DNA of 64,000 nt from Lutraria lutraria (lineage: Eukaryota > Mollusca > Bivalvia > Venerida > Mactridae), in NCBI GenBank assembly GCA_964023205.1, contig OZ026837.1, forward strand, positions 16,035,479-16,099,478, in the 5' to 3' direction. The stretch's first letter is position 1, and each line of letters starts with the position of its first letter. The position numbers were made by a program, and so were the translations under genes. The notes under the pieces are model-generated. The model saw only the letters and a list, made by a program, of their open reading frames with translations. It made no database searches and was not told where the DNA came from. Below, in pieces: positions 13,701 to 28,700 of the stretch.

Positions 13701-16700
13701 GACAATATAATTATGTTGTCAGAAACATTTTTTATTAAAGCATGCTTCATGCTGTGATACTTAATTCTATAGTTTGATCAATATTTCTCAAAGATCTTAA
13801 AAGAATGATTGATCTTCCTTTGAAAAGTTTAACAAAGAACTTTTCTCAATGTCATCATTGTAAACTAATGCAAACAGTTGTTAGATGATCCTGATTTTTT
13901 TGGAAATTTGGAATTATCTTTTATGCCCCCGGCATATAGTGATTGCCCTGTCCGTACGTCTTTCCGTCTGTCCGTATGAGGTTAAGTAGATTTTACTGTT
14001 TCGTCTAGCACTAATACCGCTTGCTAGAACGCTTTGATACTTACACAGTTGTTGCATATGATCATTCTCAATCTGCTCGTATCCCACTTTGACCTTGACC
14101 TTGACTTAATTTGGACTTAGAATGATTCTGTACCAGCTTAAGTAGATTTTACAGTTTCGTCTAGCACCAATACTGCTTGCTAGAACACTTTCATACTTCT
14201 ACAGTTGTTGCGTATGATCATTCTCAATACACCCGTATCAAGAAATCCCACTTGACCTTGACTTAATTTGGACTTAGAATAATTCTGTACCAGGTTAAGA
14301 AGATTTTACAGTTTCGTCTAGCACCAATAGCGCTTGCTAGAATGCTTTGATACTTCTACAGTTGTTGCTTATGACCATTCTCAATAAACCCATAATTATC
14401 AAACACCGATTTTGACCTTGACATTGTTCAAATGGGCTGTTGCTGCACGAGCATGCCACCGGGGGCATACACGTTTAGTGAACGCAATGTTCTTGTTTTA
14501 ATTAGCTATTTTTCTGTTAACTTACTGTTTTCTGCTAAGAATGTTTTACTTTTAATTAACTATGTTAAGGCTTGAGGGTTTGTAATGTAGTTAGAACTTA
14601 CAGTGTACTAATAAGTAAACTAGTTTCATTTATATTTATGTAAAAAGTGCCAACCCAATCCAATTTAGATGGGAAATTAGTGTAATGATTCTTTGAATAA
14701 TTGATGCATAATTGAATTGAACTCTGGTCTTTGTAGTTGTTATCAAGATATTTGTATTAGAACAAACCTTAATGATTTGTAACTCAGTGATCTGGGTTCG
14801 ATTCCTGGTCGCGGCAGGCCATACCTTTCCATGAAAATTTGACAAAAATGTCTATTTTTCCTCCACATGTGGAGAAGTTGTCAGCTTCCTGTGGAAGGGT
14901 AAGTTAGAACTGGTTCAAATACAGACCTATGAAACTTGTTTGGTGAATCGTTGTATATAACTGATAAATTGATGAAAAATGACCTTGACCCCTCGTCTGC
15001 GGAGGTCCCTCTTCTCATTTTTTTTTGTACCAGATAAGTTTTACTACTTATTAACTAGAGTGAATGCAGTCCGAATCTTCCTAATTCAGAAATATGCATG
15101 AATAGGTCAAGAAAAAATCATGATGTTAAATAATCTGATATATGTTTTTTTTTGTTTTTACAGCAAGTATTATGAATCGTTTGCATTGATATCCGATCCT
15201 GTGGATGGACCAATCCTGGCCTCCCTGCTAGGTACATAATATTATCTAAATTATCATTCTAGCCATCAATTTGATTTAATTTTGCTATATGTTATTAAAC
15301 ATGCTGTGTATTTGTATTCTCTGCCAATACTATCATACTATGAATGTGCGTGCTGATAAGCCATGCCTACTATGTTTTATCTGTTGTATCAACCCTGGTC
15401 ATCTCAGAGCATTAAATAGCCACTATAGCATACAGATGAATCTTATTATATGAACCCAAACACGATAAAACATTAAAACTGTATGTTTGTTTGTCTGTTG
15501 TTTAAAGGCCAATTGGGCAGATATGGTCATTTCAGAGCCCCCCCCCCCCCCCCCCCCTGAGAGAGGGGAGAGAATTATGAAATTATATGATACAGGAGAA
15601 CTAGGCATTTATATCCCTACTCTTAAAAACAGAACTGGTGTGTCTATTTAACCTGTGAATATTGCTGACGTTTAAAAATTGTGTCACCTTTAAAATATGG
15701 ATATCCAGGGTTCAAACTTGCCGTTTATTTGTCACTGGTTGTACAAGGTCTTGTTCTGTGAGATAAGGTAGAGTTTTGTTTGAAGAACCATGTCTTGATG
15801 TCAATTCTCTTCTACCTAAATGTTAAATGTCTGCACACGTCCTCTGACTAATAAGTAATTATGTTACTAGGCAACCATGGTATGAAATTCTGATTAACAT
15901 TCAGGCACATTGTTTTATGATTAGTTTTTGCACATCATTTTATGATTAGTTTTTGCACATCATTTTATGATTAGTTTTTGCACATCATTTTATGATTAGT
16001 TTTTGCACATCATTTTATGATTAGTTTTTGCACATCATTTTATGATTAGTTTTTGTATTTACTGACATAATTTTACCATGCAGTGAAATCGATGATTATT
16101 TGCAATTGTGTAATTGGATAGATGAGATTTTTATTTTAAGTATTTACCGAAAAACTTGAATTATTGGTGAAGTATTCTTAAGCAAGGTCTCTTATAGACA
16201 CAATGATTTTACCAAAGTTGATTATTTTTTTGCGGATTCTGGAATGCTTCTCTGTGTAGATAAAGACAAGAATTCTCGTGAAAATGTCTAAGTCCCATTC
16301 TTGTGTTTCAGTTTTCAAAGTTAAATTGAAATTACAAATTTATGAACATACAGTGCAACCTGTCCAAAGCAACACCCTTTGGGAGTAGCAAAATTATATT
16401 GTTGTTGTCAGGTTGTTGCTATAGAGAGGTTAAATTAATAGTTAGATTGTGTACAAGATGTGTATAATTAATAGGAAAAAGTTCCTGGGAAAAAATATTT
16501 TTTTATTAAATTTTTTGTAAAAAAGCATAATTTTTTAGCAAAGAATATTAATAGAACAGAACCCAAAAAGCACCATTCTTTTACTGTTTTGTAAGCATTA
16601 CGGAAAGTAGATAATGACTTTTGTGGTAAAAGGTCACTAAATTAAATGTACCTCTAGGAAATTTAGATAAATCGATAGTATTTAAAGCGACTTGATTTTC

Positions 16701-19700
16701 TCAACCTTCTTGTTCTCTTGAAACTGGTGGTATGTGTTACAAATACCATAGTTGGTAATTATTAATTTGCAACTTGCTAAAGTTGTTTATCGTAACATAG
16801 ACTTCAACAGTTACTGCTTTTATTACTAAATATTTCCAATAAACTACATATAAAGGTTGCATCATTTTATTGTTTTTTTGTTATTTATTATTGTTTTTCT
16901 TAACTCACAAAGATGTCTAGACTAGACAGTACCAGAACTGTTATTGACTTTAGTGAGAAAGATTCTGAAAAATTTATTCTCTTAAGTCCCTACATGTATT
17001 CCACTGGGCAGCGATCGGTTTGAGACTCTTAACGAATTTATACTCGCTTTATATTTTGCTTTTATGTTGCACTTGCAAAAAATTTCAGACAAGGGAAAGG
17101 TCGGGTTGCATTTTGGCCTCAAAATTCAATAACAAAAACATACTGTACGTAGTTCATTGTCTTTCTCAAATACTTCGTAGTTTTGGAATATGTTAAATAA
17201 ATTATGGTTCATTTTGTTTTTCAATATCTTGTTCTAATTATAGTTGGACCTTGTGCTCTTGATTATACAAAGATGAAAACCTCCGACCATTTTTGGACCG
17301 ACCCTCCAGCTGATGAGCTCGTTCAAAGACACAGAATCCATTCTGGAGGGCATCACATGGCATCCGGAGCTGCGTCTCCTGGGTCGCCAAAACGTCCAGG
17401 CCTGCAGGTAAGGCCTCAGGTAAGTCTCACAACTTTCTTTACTTTGTCCTTTTCACTCCTTGAGGAGCATAGGGCCGACACCATGGCTCTCCAATTGGTA
17501 CAGTCTTTGGCTGTAGCCTTTGCTTCACCCCAATAGTCTTGATGGGGCTCATCTATTTGTCCAGGGACATCCTTAATGTTGCTGGAAGGGCATAAACTGT
17601 TACCTCTATCTGTCCGTGCGTCTGTCTGTTCAAATTTTTGTTTCTGAGCGATAACTCAAGAAATATTTCATACATTGGTTTCATATTTTACATGAAGGTG
17701 TATAATGATATGATACAGGTCATGTGTGATTTTTGTTAAAATGCAAAAATTTTCTCTGGAGTTATGGCCCTTTTTGACTTAGCTTTCTGCAGAGGCTTTC
17801 TTGTCCTCAAGACACATTAAATTTCTACTTAAGGACGGACTTAGGGGTGATATGTTCTCTTACACCTAAGTGAATATCATTTCTGCTGCTTTTAGTACAT
17901 TTTAATGTTTCATCATGTTGCAGGATGGTATAAACTCAATGCCTTATCTGTCTGTTAGTTTCTCCACGATAGAAGCCTGTTTTAACATTTCCTGAATGAT
18001 AGATAATAGTTTTCATGTTATTGCATAGAGGAAATGGATCTCTGCAGATTCATTGCTTATGGTTATGTTATTTCAACTATGGGAAATTAAATTACGTAAG
18101 GCTCTCTGCACTAGACTATCCAATTTACTGAGCGCCGTTTTTTATTACTTTTTGTGATATTATGATAACAAATATAGGAAGTATTCTTGTAATCGGAGCA
18201 CGGCTTTCTGAATTATGGAATGGATATGTTTTAATAATAGAAAACATGGCAAGCGTTCGTGGTTGAGTGGTTATAGTCTCTGCCTAGTTATCACTAGTCC
18301 CTCATAGTAATGAGTATGAATCTGATCCCTGGGACCAAATTACATGTGCCAGGAACCTGTCCAGCTAGTTTACAGAAGGTCGGTGGTTCTACACGGGTGT
18401 ACGCCTGGGGTCTTTACTGCCAATGCTGAAAAAGTCAACAAATGACCCTGGCTGTTGATGCAGTGTGAAAGTCCCATTAGCTTTTTGTTATAAAAAAATA
18501 TGCAAAAAAAACAAGCAATTGCTAATATTATCCCAAGGTAATAATTACTCACGAAATGAGCCATTTTCTTTGACACTCATTTCGCAGTGATTTTTGCTTT
18601 TGTAAACTGGAAATATATAGAGCATGTGACGTCACTTTATAACGCGTGCATAACATGACTGTGGGAAAACACAGCTGTTCTATAAATGGTATTTTTTCAA
18701 TGATATTGAAAAAAATATGATAGTGGTTTTGGAAACATTTTTTCTTGCTATAAAGGATGCACATGAGGAAAACACACCAGATTCCTCTGTTATAGAACAA
18801 ACAGAAACTATTACGACCGATAAATTTATATGCTTATGGGACTTGTGGGAACACATGTGAAAAAAATATAGAATTATATCATGGAAGATTTGATCTGGTC
18901 GAAGGTTAGCACTCTGTGTGCTTGTGAACATTTATGTGTATGACATTATTAACTTAACAACAGACAAGGAAGTAGATTATAAATATATCACATTGAGAAT
19001 AAAAAACACTGAATATTCAGTATATGGAAAGTAGACTTTTATGCCTATTCAGAAAGTCTACTGAATCATTATGTCCAATTTTACAGGAGTGTTTTTGTAC
19101 TAGTAATATTTGTGATATGAGATATACAGTCAAACCTGTGAACAATGACCACCCTTGAGAAAGACATGCAGTCTTTAATGACAGGTGACCCTTATTCAGA
19201 GGTCACTTTGTTCTGAATAATCAACAATAGTGTTTTAAAGAATGGCCTTTATTCACAGTGTGGCTTTTATTTTCAGAGATGGCCACTAACACAGGGTTGA
19301 CTGTATTCTGATAAATGATTGGTTGGAAGATCCAAGGTCAAATGTTGAAAAAATTAAATTTGTATAAAAACACAAAAATGACTTGTACTATTAATGTTAT
19401 TGTTAAATTTTCCTAATTTATTTAATAATGTTTATGTTTATGATTTATGTTTCCATAGATACGACGTAATCCAAGCAGTAGTAGTGAGGAGAGTTCCAAA
19501 AGTTTTCATATGTCTGCCAGGGAGTATGTGGAATCATTACATCAAAATTCAAGGTCAACACTATTATATGGAAAGAATAATGTCCTTGTCCAGCCTGTAA
19601 GTAATATACAGTAAAAACCCTAATAACCAGACCCCTTCCGGACCGGACCAAAAGTCCGGTTTTCTGAGAATTCCGGTTTTCAGAGAATTTTTTATCAGTT

Positions 19701-22700
19701 CCGAAAATAATGGGACTTGAAAAATTGTCAGATTTTCAGAGAATTCCGGTTTTCCGGGAGTCTGGTTTTCAGGGTTTTTAATTCATAATAGAGTTTATTT
19801 TTTTAATTGTCTTGTTAACTTAACCGCTTCCAATGAAGTTCATGAGAACATGAATTCTTCTTGAACTTTTCTTGCACTCTTCATGAAAAGTTCATGAATT
19901 ATGAGTTACTATTTGACTTGGGTATAAATCGGGGATATATTGATGGTTTGGTGGTCATTGGAAGGTCTAGGGTTCAAATCTCGGCTAGTGAGTGGTGAGG
20001 CTTGTATCGATGCTTTACACTGGCACAATGATGATCCCTTTCTATATGTTTGGTGTAATTCATATACCTTTTCAACCTATCATAATTATGACATGTGCTT
20101 TTTTGTACTGTATGCTTGTATTTATTTATATTGTTTTGACAATGTACTTAGAACAAGTCTCTAATAAAAGTTCTAATAAAAGTTCTGTTCTGTTCTGTTA
20201 GGGAGCCACATTTTAACCATAGTACTTTACACTTTTTGTGTCCTTCTAAAATGTCTGGAAAAATCTGGTCTGCAATAAATTGTCCATTACCTGACAGATA
20301 CAAATTTAATGACTAGGATTCTGTCATTGAGCTTTTTGCTTATTAGCAAGAAATTTTCCCTGCTCTTTGATGGCTGTGTCTTGCTGTAATGAATGGCAAC
20401 CAAAAAAGAACCTCAAAGGAGATGAAAATATCGCGGATGATACATGAATATTGCAATTTAATTGTAAAGTACTTAAGTCTTGGAAACTGTATGTACCAAA
20501 GTCTTATTACACGAGGAACATAAGATTGTTACCTTACGTTACTGAAAATTAGAATTTGCTTAATAGATAAAACTTGTTTAAGGCCAAGGCTATCCTTAGA
20601 AAATATTTTGTTTGCGGTAACACTACCTACTTAACATTTTTTGTCTACATGGGTATTTATTTTTTAAAAAAATTATAAAATAGCATTGTGATATGTATTA
20701 TGGGTTCAATATAAAAATTGAATTGTAAAACAATATTTCCTACCAATACTGCCCACTGAAAATTCTCTGGGTTCAGGGAAGGGCATTTATAATCAGTGAG
20801 ATTCTATTACTTTTGTAAGCTATACGATAATCTTTGTTATACAGTACAACCTCTGTAGAGCAACACCCTGTGGGAGCTTCAAATATTGGCCATTGTTTAG
20901 AGGTTGTTGCTCTACAGAGGTTATATTTAGAGTAAATACCAACTTAGGGAAATTTTGAAGGTGTTGTTATAGAGAGGTTGTTGCTCTACGGAAGGCCGCT
21001 CTGGAGAGGTTTTACTGTATATCTGTTGTCGAATGTGCGTATAATTAACTTATAATTGACCATTGCTATTGACTATGGTACGAAGCTAAAAATAAACACA
21101 TTCAGCGACCATGTAATTATTCAGCTTTGAAAGTTCAATAAAATCACACTATAATTGAAAGCTATTTGACTATTATAGAGGAGATTAAAGTCTGTTATCA
21201 AACTGGATTTAATTAACTAGTCTGTGTTCTTAGGATTATTAGTACATTTTCAAATTAACTAAACTTCTTTGAAGTCTCTATACTGTATTTCACTCAAATT
21301 ATTTTTTTTGGTGATTTTTTTACTAAGAATGGGACACAGCATCTTTTTCTTGAAAAAATAAGCTATATTTCTCCCCCCAAAAATCCATTTCCCCTATTTG
21401 CATTATGAATATTTTCAAAATTTGCCTTCTACATTTATTATTCCCATTTTTTTCCAGTGCCCAGCGTCTCCCCCTTTTCCTGAAAAGAAAACCCTGAATA
21501 CATCTATTGGCCATGTAATGTTATATTTTTAATCTGAAATTAGACTTGATGTAACACATTTGTGCTCTCTTTTATTAGGAGATTAAAGTTGGCATTTACT
21601 TTTACTACCTCCTTTTGAAGAGCTCTAATTGGGTGAAGAGGAAGCTGTGTCAATGTGAAATTGAAAAAAACTGAGTAGAATTTCCCAGAACTTGTTCTGT
21701 TACTTGATTAAGATGAGGAATTAGTCTCCACATAAAATGTTTGAAGGACAGATTTAGGCTTCTGAGGCAATGTTGCAATTAGTTAAAAGGAGTTTAATTT
21801 CAATCCCATTTCTCTCTAGTTGTCATTTAATGATGAAGATTTTTTTTCTGCGCAGTTCAATTGCAATTTTATTGATAATCATAATCCTGTTTGGTGAGTT
21901 TATTTCACTGTTGTTTGTTTTGTTTATTTCACTGTTGTTTGTTTTGTTTATTTCACTGTTGTTTGTTTTGTTTATTTCACTGTTGTTTGTTTTGCTTATT
22001 TCACTGGTGTTTGTTTTGTTTATTTCACTGGTGTTTGTTTTGTTTATTTCACTGTTGTTTGTTTTGTTTATTTTACTGTTGTTTGTTTTGTTTATTTTAC
22101 TGTTGTTTGTTTTCAGAAGGAAGGACTAGAGGCACTGCCTGGGTACCTGTCACTGCACCAAACAGTCGAGGGCCTCACTATCATGTGGACGCCGAATCAG
22201 TTAATGAATGGTTGTTGTGAGCAGAGAGAGGAGGACCATGACAGAAGGTGAGATTAAAATCAGAATCATTCAGTCAATCAATCAACCAATCAATCTTGAT
22301 TCAATCGTTCAATAAATCATCAATAAATCCAAATGTCCCATCAATCAATAGATCAATCAATCAATCAGTCAAACCAATCAACCAACAAATCTATCTATCA
22401 ATCAGTCAATCAACCAATCAATCATTCATTTATTCTTTTATTCTGTCTGCTAGTCAGTCAGAAAATCAGCTGTAGTGTTGTCGCTCTGTGTAAACTCAAT
22501 GAAATGTTTAATTGTGTGATGAATATAATAAATGTTTTAATGTACCCCTCCCTCTTCCTGATACAGCTATTAATATTAACATGAGAAGTGTTGTTTTATT
22601 AGCTCGGCTGTTTTAGAAGAAAAAGTCAAGCTTTTGTGTTCACTGCGTCGTCCGCGTCTGTGAAAAAACTTAAATGTAGCTCATAACTCAGAAACTATAA

Positions 22701-25700
22701 GAGGCAGCAACATGAAACTTCATAGGTGGATAGATCTCACTGAGGCGGTGAACAGATGAGCATTGGCACCCTTTGCGGTGCTCTTGTTTTTCTATACAGA
22801 ACTCAATCTCTGATGTTTTATATTGATATTAAATTCAACTAGATTCTTTAACAGACGAAATTTGTAGGAAGAGATATTTCTTTTGTGTATAATTATTTGT
22901 GTCAATAACATATTGTATATACACACCTTCTCACTGCTATTATGAACAGACTATTTTTTACCATAATTAATTAAAAGCAGTATGGCATACCTAGACTTGT
23001 TGTACACAATAGGAATAACTGTTAGGTTGTTTAGTATGATTGGTTTTACATTATAATACAGGTGTTACCTAGGGTGATGTGGTGCGACTTTTATCCATAG
23101 CTGTCTTTATAATTAACAGTGGACTGATTTATTTGAAATTCTAGTTGTTGACATTGATTTTAGCTGGTACAATGTTGTGGTTAGAATGTACAGGAAGTAA
23201 AGAATGTATTTGGTTGAAAAAAAAAAACAATTGTAATTCAAGGTCTATAATCACATGATATATTGTTTTGATACGACAGGGTCGAGAACAATGGCAGCGC
23301 ACAAGAAAGTCATATTTTTCGTCATAAGTCTAAATGTTTCGAGTTTTTCATGTAGCCCATGTTCCAGCCAACACTATTGTTACTGTCATAGTTTGTCCAT
23401 AGACCCTGCAGAGAAATTTGAAGTGGGCAGACTTTTTCATTATTATAATTTTCAAATTTATCTGCAGGGTCTATGGACAAACTACGACAGTAACAATGTT
23501 AATTTTGGTACCTATGGATTCGGAAAATTGTTGGCTGGATCATGGGCTACATGAAAAACTTGCAACATTTAAACTTTTGACAAAAAATACGACTTACCTT
23601 TGAACTTGTGGGCGCGCCTATTTCCAGACCCTGTGGTATCGATCATTACCCAAACAATATACCACATGATTATAGGCCGTGGTAATTGATAATCAGAATG
23701 TTTCTGTGGGTTTAATGCCATTTTTCAATGATATTTCATTTATATGCTGCAGCCCTAAACAGTTTTCTTGGACTGTATTCTAACCAGTACTTACTTACCA
23801 TTCCACAAGGAAACTTACAATTTTTCCACTTATGGAGGATATTCAACTTTTTTGTCAAATTTCCAAAGACAGGTTTGACCTGCTGCGATCGGGAATCGAA
23901 CCCAGATTGCGGGGTTACAAGTCTAGCACACTAACCACTGGACCACGGCCATGGCACTTGAACTAGCAACAATCTGTCTTAGGTTAACTTCAAGGATGAA
24001 AATTTGATACATCCCCATCTGATTTGAAGAAAAAAATGAAAAGAATCCTGGTTTCTGCTATCAGCCCCCTTAAAATACAGTGTTGGCTGTATGGCAAATT
24101 TCAAATATGTAGTTTTTTCATTCGAAGATGTTTTTCATGTGAAGTGAAAATATCAACTACAACAACAACAACAAAAATGACTTAAACCAAAGTCTAGGTT
24201 TTGCAGACTAAGTAGGGTTGGATTTGCAGACTCCATGAATTTTTTAGCTCCTAATCTCAGACTAAAAGACAATTACTGATAAGCCTTACGGTCTTATGCT
24301 TATAGCATTCCTTTTAGGAGGTGTCACATTTGTTATATGGACGAAAATCAAGATAACTCATCTTCAGGTATTTTATCAAGGTATAAGGGGCTGGCTCATT
24401 ATTCTGTATGTATTTAACTAGGTAAAAGGTGCTTACTATTCAATCAGTTTGGTTGAGGTCATCCTTTTTCTCCTTTTTATTAAAAAATTTTTTTTTCATG
24501 TAATAGTGAGACAAAATGGTTGTTATGGAAACATTTTTTAACATTTAGAAAAAAACCTAGTAAACTGTTCACTAAACTTCAGAGTTTTTTAAGCAATCAT
24601 TTTGTAAAAATAATTTATACATGTATTTGGAGAAAAATAGTTGAAAAACATTGAAAAATACCATGGTGAACTTTTTATACAGCCTCAGTGTGTTCTAGTA
24701 ATTTAAACTATTTATGACTGTTTTGAAAGTTTTAAGTAAACCAGTCGGTGAGTCTTTTAAACCCATCACTTTAGGTCATATGAGATGTGTATGGATGACC
24801 ATGGATGCGGACTTAGACCAGAAAAAAGTCAGGATTATTTTTACCCATTTATGTAACCAGACTATCTCTAACTTATTTGGTGCCCTCTCTTCAGCTTTGA
24901 AGTCACATGCAAACTACATAGAATGATGAATGCTGATTACAAAAAGTATAATGTAGAAAAAAAAGAAGTTTTTAAACCCACCTTCTATAGCTTTTAAGTC
25001 ATGTGACTGTTAACATGATAATACATTTGTATATCATTCTTCTAGCTTTATGATTATACTGTATTTTCATTTATTTTCGTTGGACTCAATTTTCGTGATT
25101 TTTAATAAAATGACTATTTCGTAGTTGTTGGATTTGGATTTTGAAAAAAATGCCTTATCTCTACATTTGAATTTGTGGGGATTTGTTTTGTGGATAAGCC
25201 GACCCACGAAATCCACGAAATTAAATCCCCAATGAAAATTTACGAGTCCACAGTAATAGATATCTAAATCAGGTCTTTAAACCTGAGGTTCAGTTTCAGT
25301 CTTAGATGATATTCTTAACAGCTATCAGTTTCTCTAAATGTGGCTTCTATAAGAATAGAAATTTTCAATAAATAGTTATTTGAAACTTTTATTATGAATC
25401 GTTAGGCTTCCAAAGCCATAAAATGATTTATTATAATGCGCAAATATTGCCAAACTCATATTTACTGCATTGTTTTGTACGCTTGACAAATACGTATTAG
25501 AATTTGGTTACAGACTACATTAACGCACACCACAGGATAGGGAAGCTGACTGTCAGGTTTATCCATATAAGTCTGTTGTGAATTAACACTTTATATTCTT
25601 GGCTCAGATCATGGGTTTTTGCTATTTTATGTTTAGTTCTTTACAGATATAGAATTACTGACAGTATGACGTCATGTCTTGTTTTGTTCGTTTCTAATTT

Positions 25701-28700
25701 CTAATCTATTATTCTTTGGGAACATAAATAGAATTATCTATTTCCTATTTTAAATTCTGGGAGTTCCAAAATGACATTTTACGTAAATGATGAATTTGGT
25801 CAAATTGTAGCTTAAAACATGCATTGTCATTCATATGCAGATGACTGTGTCATTTGAAATGGATCATAAAACATTTGTTGTGTTTTAATTATGACATGTT
25901 TTGCCTATGACAGTATAGTTATGTAATTCTTTAAAAAAAAATGTAAGTTTGCAGTTACGCGACTGACTCCCCACCCCCTTTCCCCGACGCCAAATTTTTA
26001 AAACTATTTTGACAATAAATTCTGTTCATACTTTATTTCACCTTTTCATTTTCAGATAAGGAAAAATTGTTAAATATAATATTGACCCACCTACCCACTG
26101 TTACATTACTGTAAGCCAATATCTGGGATGGTCTTATTTTCTATTTATATAATTTATTATTTATATATAATTGCCATAATTCTAGATTTTAACAGCTTTC
26201 GAATGATGTGAAAAAAATCTTGTATGCTAAGACAGTAGGTAGACTTTGTGTCTGTGGTTCCATGGTGGCATTGGATACATGCAAACTACTTAATGAAATC
26301 AAAGTACTGAAAGTACTCAGGGAAACTGAACTTACATAGACTTACACTTCACCATGAAACGAGAACTTGTTTAACAATTGTGTGGTGGATGTAGATAAAC
26401 GTAGTACTTTGGTCTGCATCAAAATTCATGTGGCCGAGTGAGTGGAGGCTACAGAAAGCTGAACTATAGTTCTGTTTCCAAAAATCAACAATCACTAACA
26501 GGACGAAGCACATGAATCTATTGTCCTGACTATTCCCCAATTTACAATTACTTCACCCTAGTCTTGTACAGAATTATTTTGTTTCCAGTTGTTTATGACA
26601 TACATGAACACAACACCCAGCAGACAAACTTTATACAATCCCACAGTTTCCTGTTTCATTGATTTTGTGTTTTCTGTATAGTTCCCTCCTGCTGGTAATG
26701 ATTTCGCTGTGTCGAAGTAGAGAAATTGAATGTGACACAATCAGTTCTTGCTATTACAGAATTACTTCATAATATACAGTCAAACCTGTGTTAGCAGTCA
26801 CCTCCAAATAAAGGCAGACCTGTAAATAAAGGCCGTTATTTAAAAATTCATTTAGAACAAAATGACCTCTGAACAAAGGCCACCTGTCAATAAAGGCCAC
26901 ATTATGTATTTCCCGAGGGTGGCCTTTGTTCACATATTTTACTGTATGGTATTTTCTTCCATCCAGGAAATGGTTTTACTTACAAAATGTACTTTCCCAT
27001 TTTGAATATGACATTTTAATCATTTGTAGTTTCTTATGGGAAATGAGTTCCATTTCCATCTAAATCCTGTACGTCAATCTCCTTTGTAATGAAAACATTT
27101 TTTGTGGTTTCAGGAAAAAAAAAACAGTTAATAAAATATGATTATGATTTGTATTGGGTTTGAATTCACGTAACAATAGTTTAAGCTGTGAATGTTTACC
27201 AGCGTTCATTAAAATTCAGTTGTTAGATAATTGTAAATGTTTCAAGTTTGGTGCTAATTTTATCCCAGTAACCAAATAAAATGTACAATATATTAGAACT
27301 ATTTTACAAAATTAGAACAAACTTAATTATATACTGCCTTAAGCTTAAAATGTCTTATTTCCATTTTACAGGAAAAAGCTAAGCCTTTTATTTTGCATAT
27401 TTAATACAAACAGTGAATTTTCTTTTTTTTCACTGGGGGTAAGCGTAGCACAAATTGTAATTAAGGGTGTTTAAAGCCTAATGCCCAATATTATTATCTC
27501 AAAATGAAGCAGACAGATTTTGGAAACATTTATCATATTTGTATGTTGCCTTGATAGGAAACGATTTATCGTGATATTTTTTAAAAATCAATGTCATTTG
27601 TTTGAGTTATTTTCCCTTTAAATTTCCATTGAAGTCTATGGGGGGAAAAAACGAAAAAAAAATTCACCATTCAATATCTCAGAAATTAATATTTTTCTAT
27701 TTTTCAACAAGGGCAACAACTCTCGTATTATTCTCAAAATTTGTGGTGAAATAAATTTAAGTATCCAAGGGAACTTAAAATAGAAATAAATATAATTCAG
27801 CTTTACTATTTTTGCAATATTGATTACCATTTTTGTGTAGCGTTAAGCAGATAATGTCAGAAAAATACAGCATTATGGCTTTGAATACGCTAATGACTGG
27901 TGAAGGAAAACAGCAGGTGTACCTCTAGAAGTGATTTTCAATTGGTAGGAAGTTAGAATCAATGTATAGCTGACCAACCCTAGTGTTAGGCGGTCAAGTA
28001 ATTATCACGCTGGATATGACATATTAATGCATTGATTAAGTCATGTGACTGACTTATTGGCTTTATTCTCTGGGGTCTCTCATTCCCCCCCCCCACCCCA
28101 CCCTCGAGGTGATGGCTCACAAATAAGCTGAAGAAGATAAATGCTATTTCCTGAATTCTTCTTGTTCTGTTCGGTGTCGATTTTATTCCACGATTTACTG
28201 ATGTATCATGTGATGACTAGACTTCCTTTTATGTCTTACATTGTTATACTTTTCTCTACATCAATAGGTTTGTTTGAGTATAGGGTTATAAATCTTATAT
28301 ATATGTATGTATAAATATAAATATATATGTATTTAAACATGAATTTTATTCAATATTATTTTGACTAAATGTATACACTCAAGTAGTGTATTCTGAGCAT
28401 AGCATGAGTTACAATACAACTTTGACTGATTGTGAACACTCAATATAATATAAAAGTGATTGTAATCAGTCCAGGAAAATTTCGTTGATTAATCAGAGGC
28501 AAAAGTCAGTGATTAATCAATTAAAACTGACTATGTTACTATTTCATGAACTTAACATCCCTTACGCCAATCAAATAGCACAAAATCAACAAGAATTGAA
28601 ATATTAAATGATTTAACATTATTAAGATGTTTGAGTAAACATCACATCAAAATATACTGATTATTAAACAAACTACACTGGGCCAGAATTATGCTGCATT

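Noticed and set aside
21770..22220. Two overlapping hydrophobic repeat frames (FVLFISLL and LFHCCLFC types)
   Set aside because: They translate the 24-bp minisatellite before exon 7 and share frame length because the period is a multiple of three.
22248..22584. Frames rich in S-I-N-Q
   Set aside because: Translation of a degenerate (CAAT)n microsatellite.
23255..23554. 99-codon plus frame
   Set aside because: Lies wholly inside the nested foldback element.
23872..23955. Possible true tRNA gene
   Set aside because: Boxes A and B are present, but no closing acceptor stem was seen and similar heads with SINE bodies occur elsewhere in the window.
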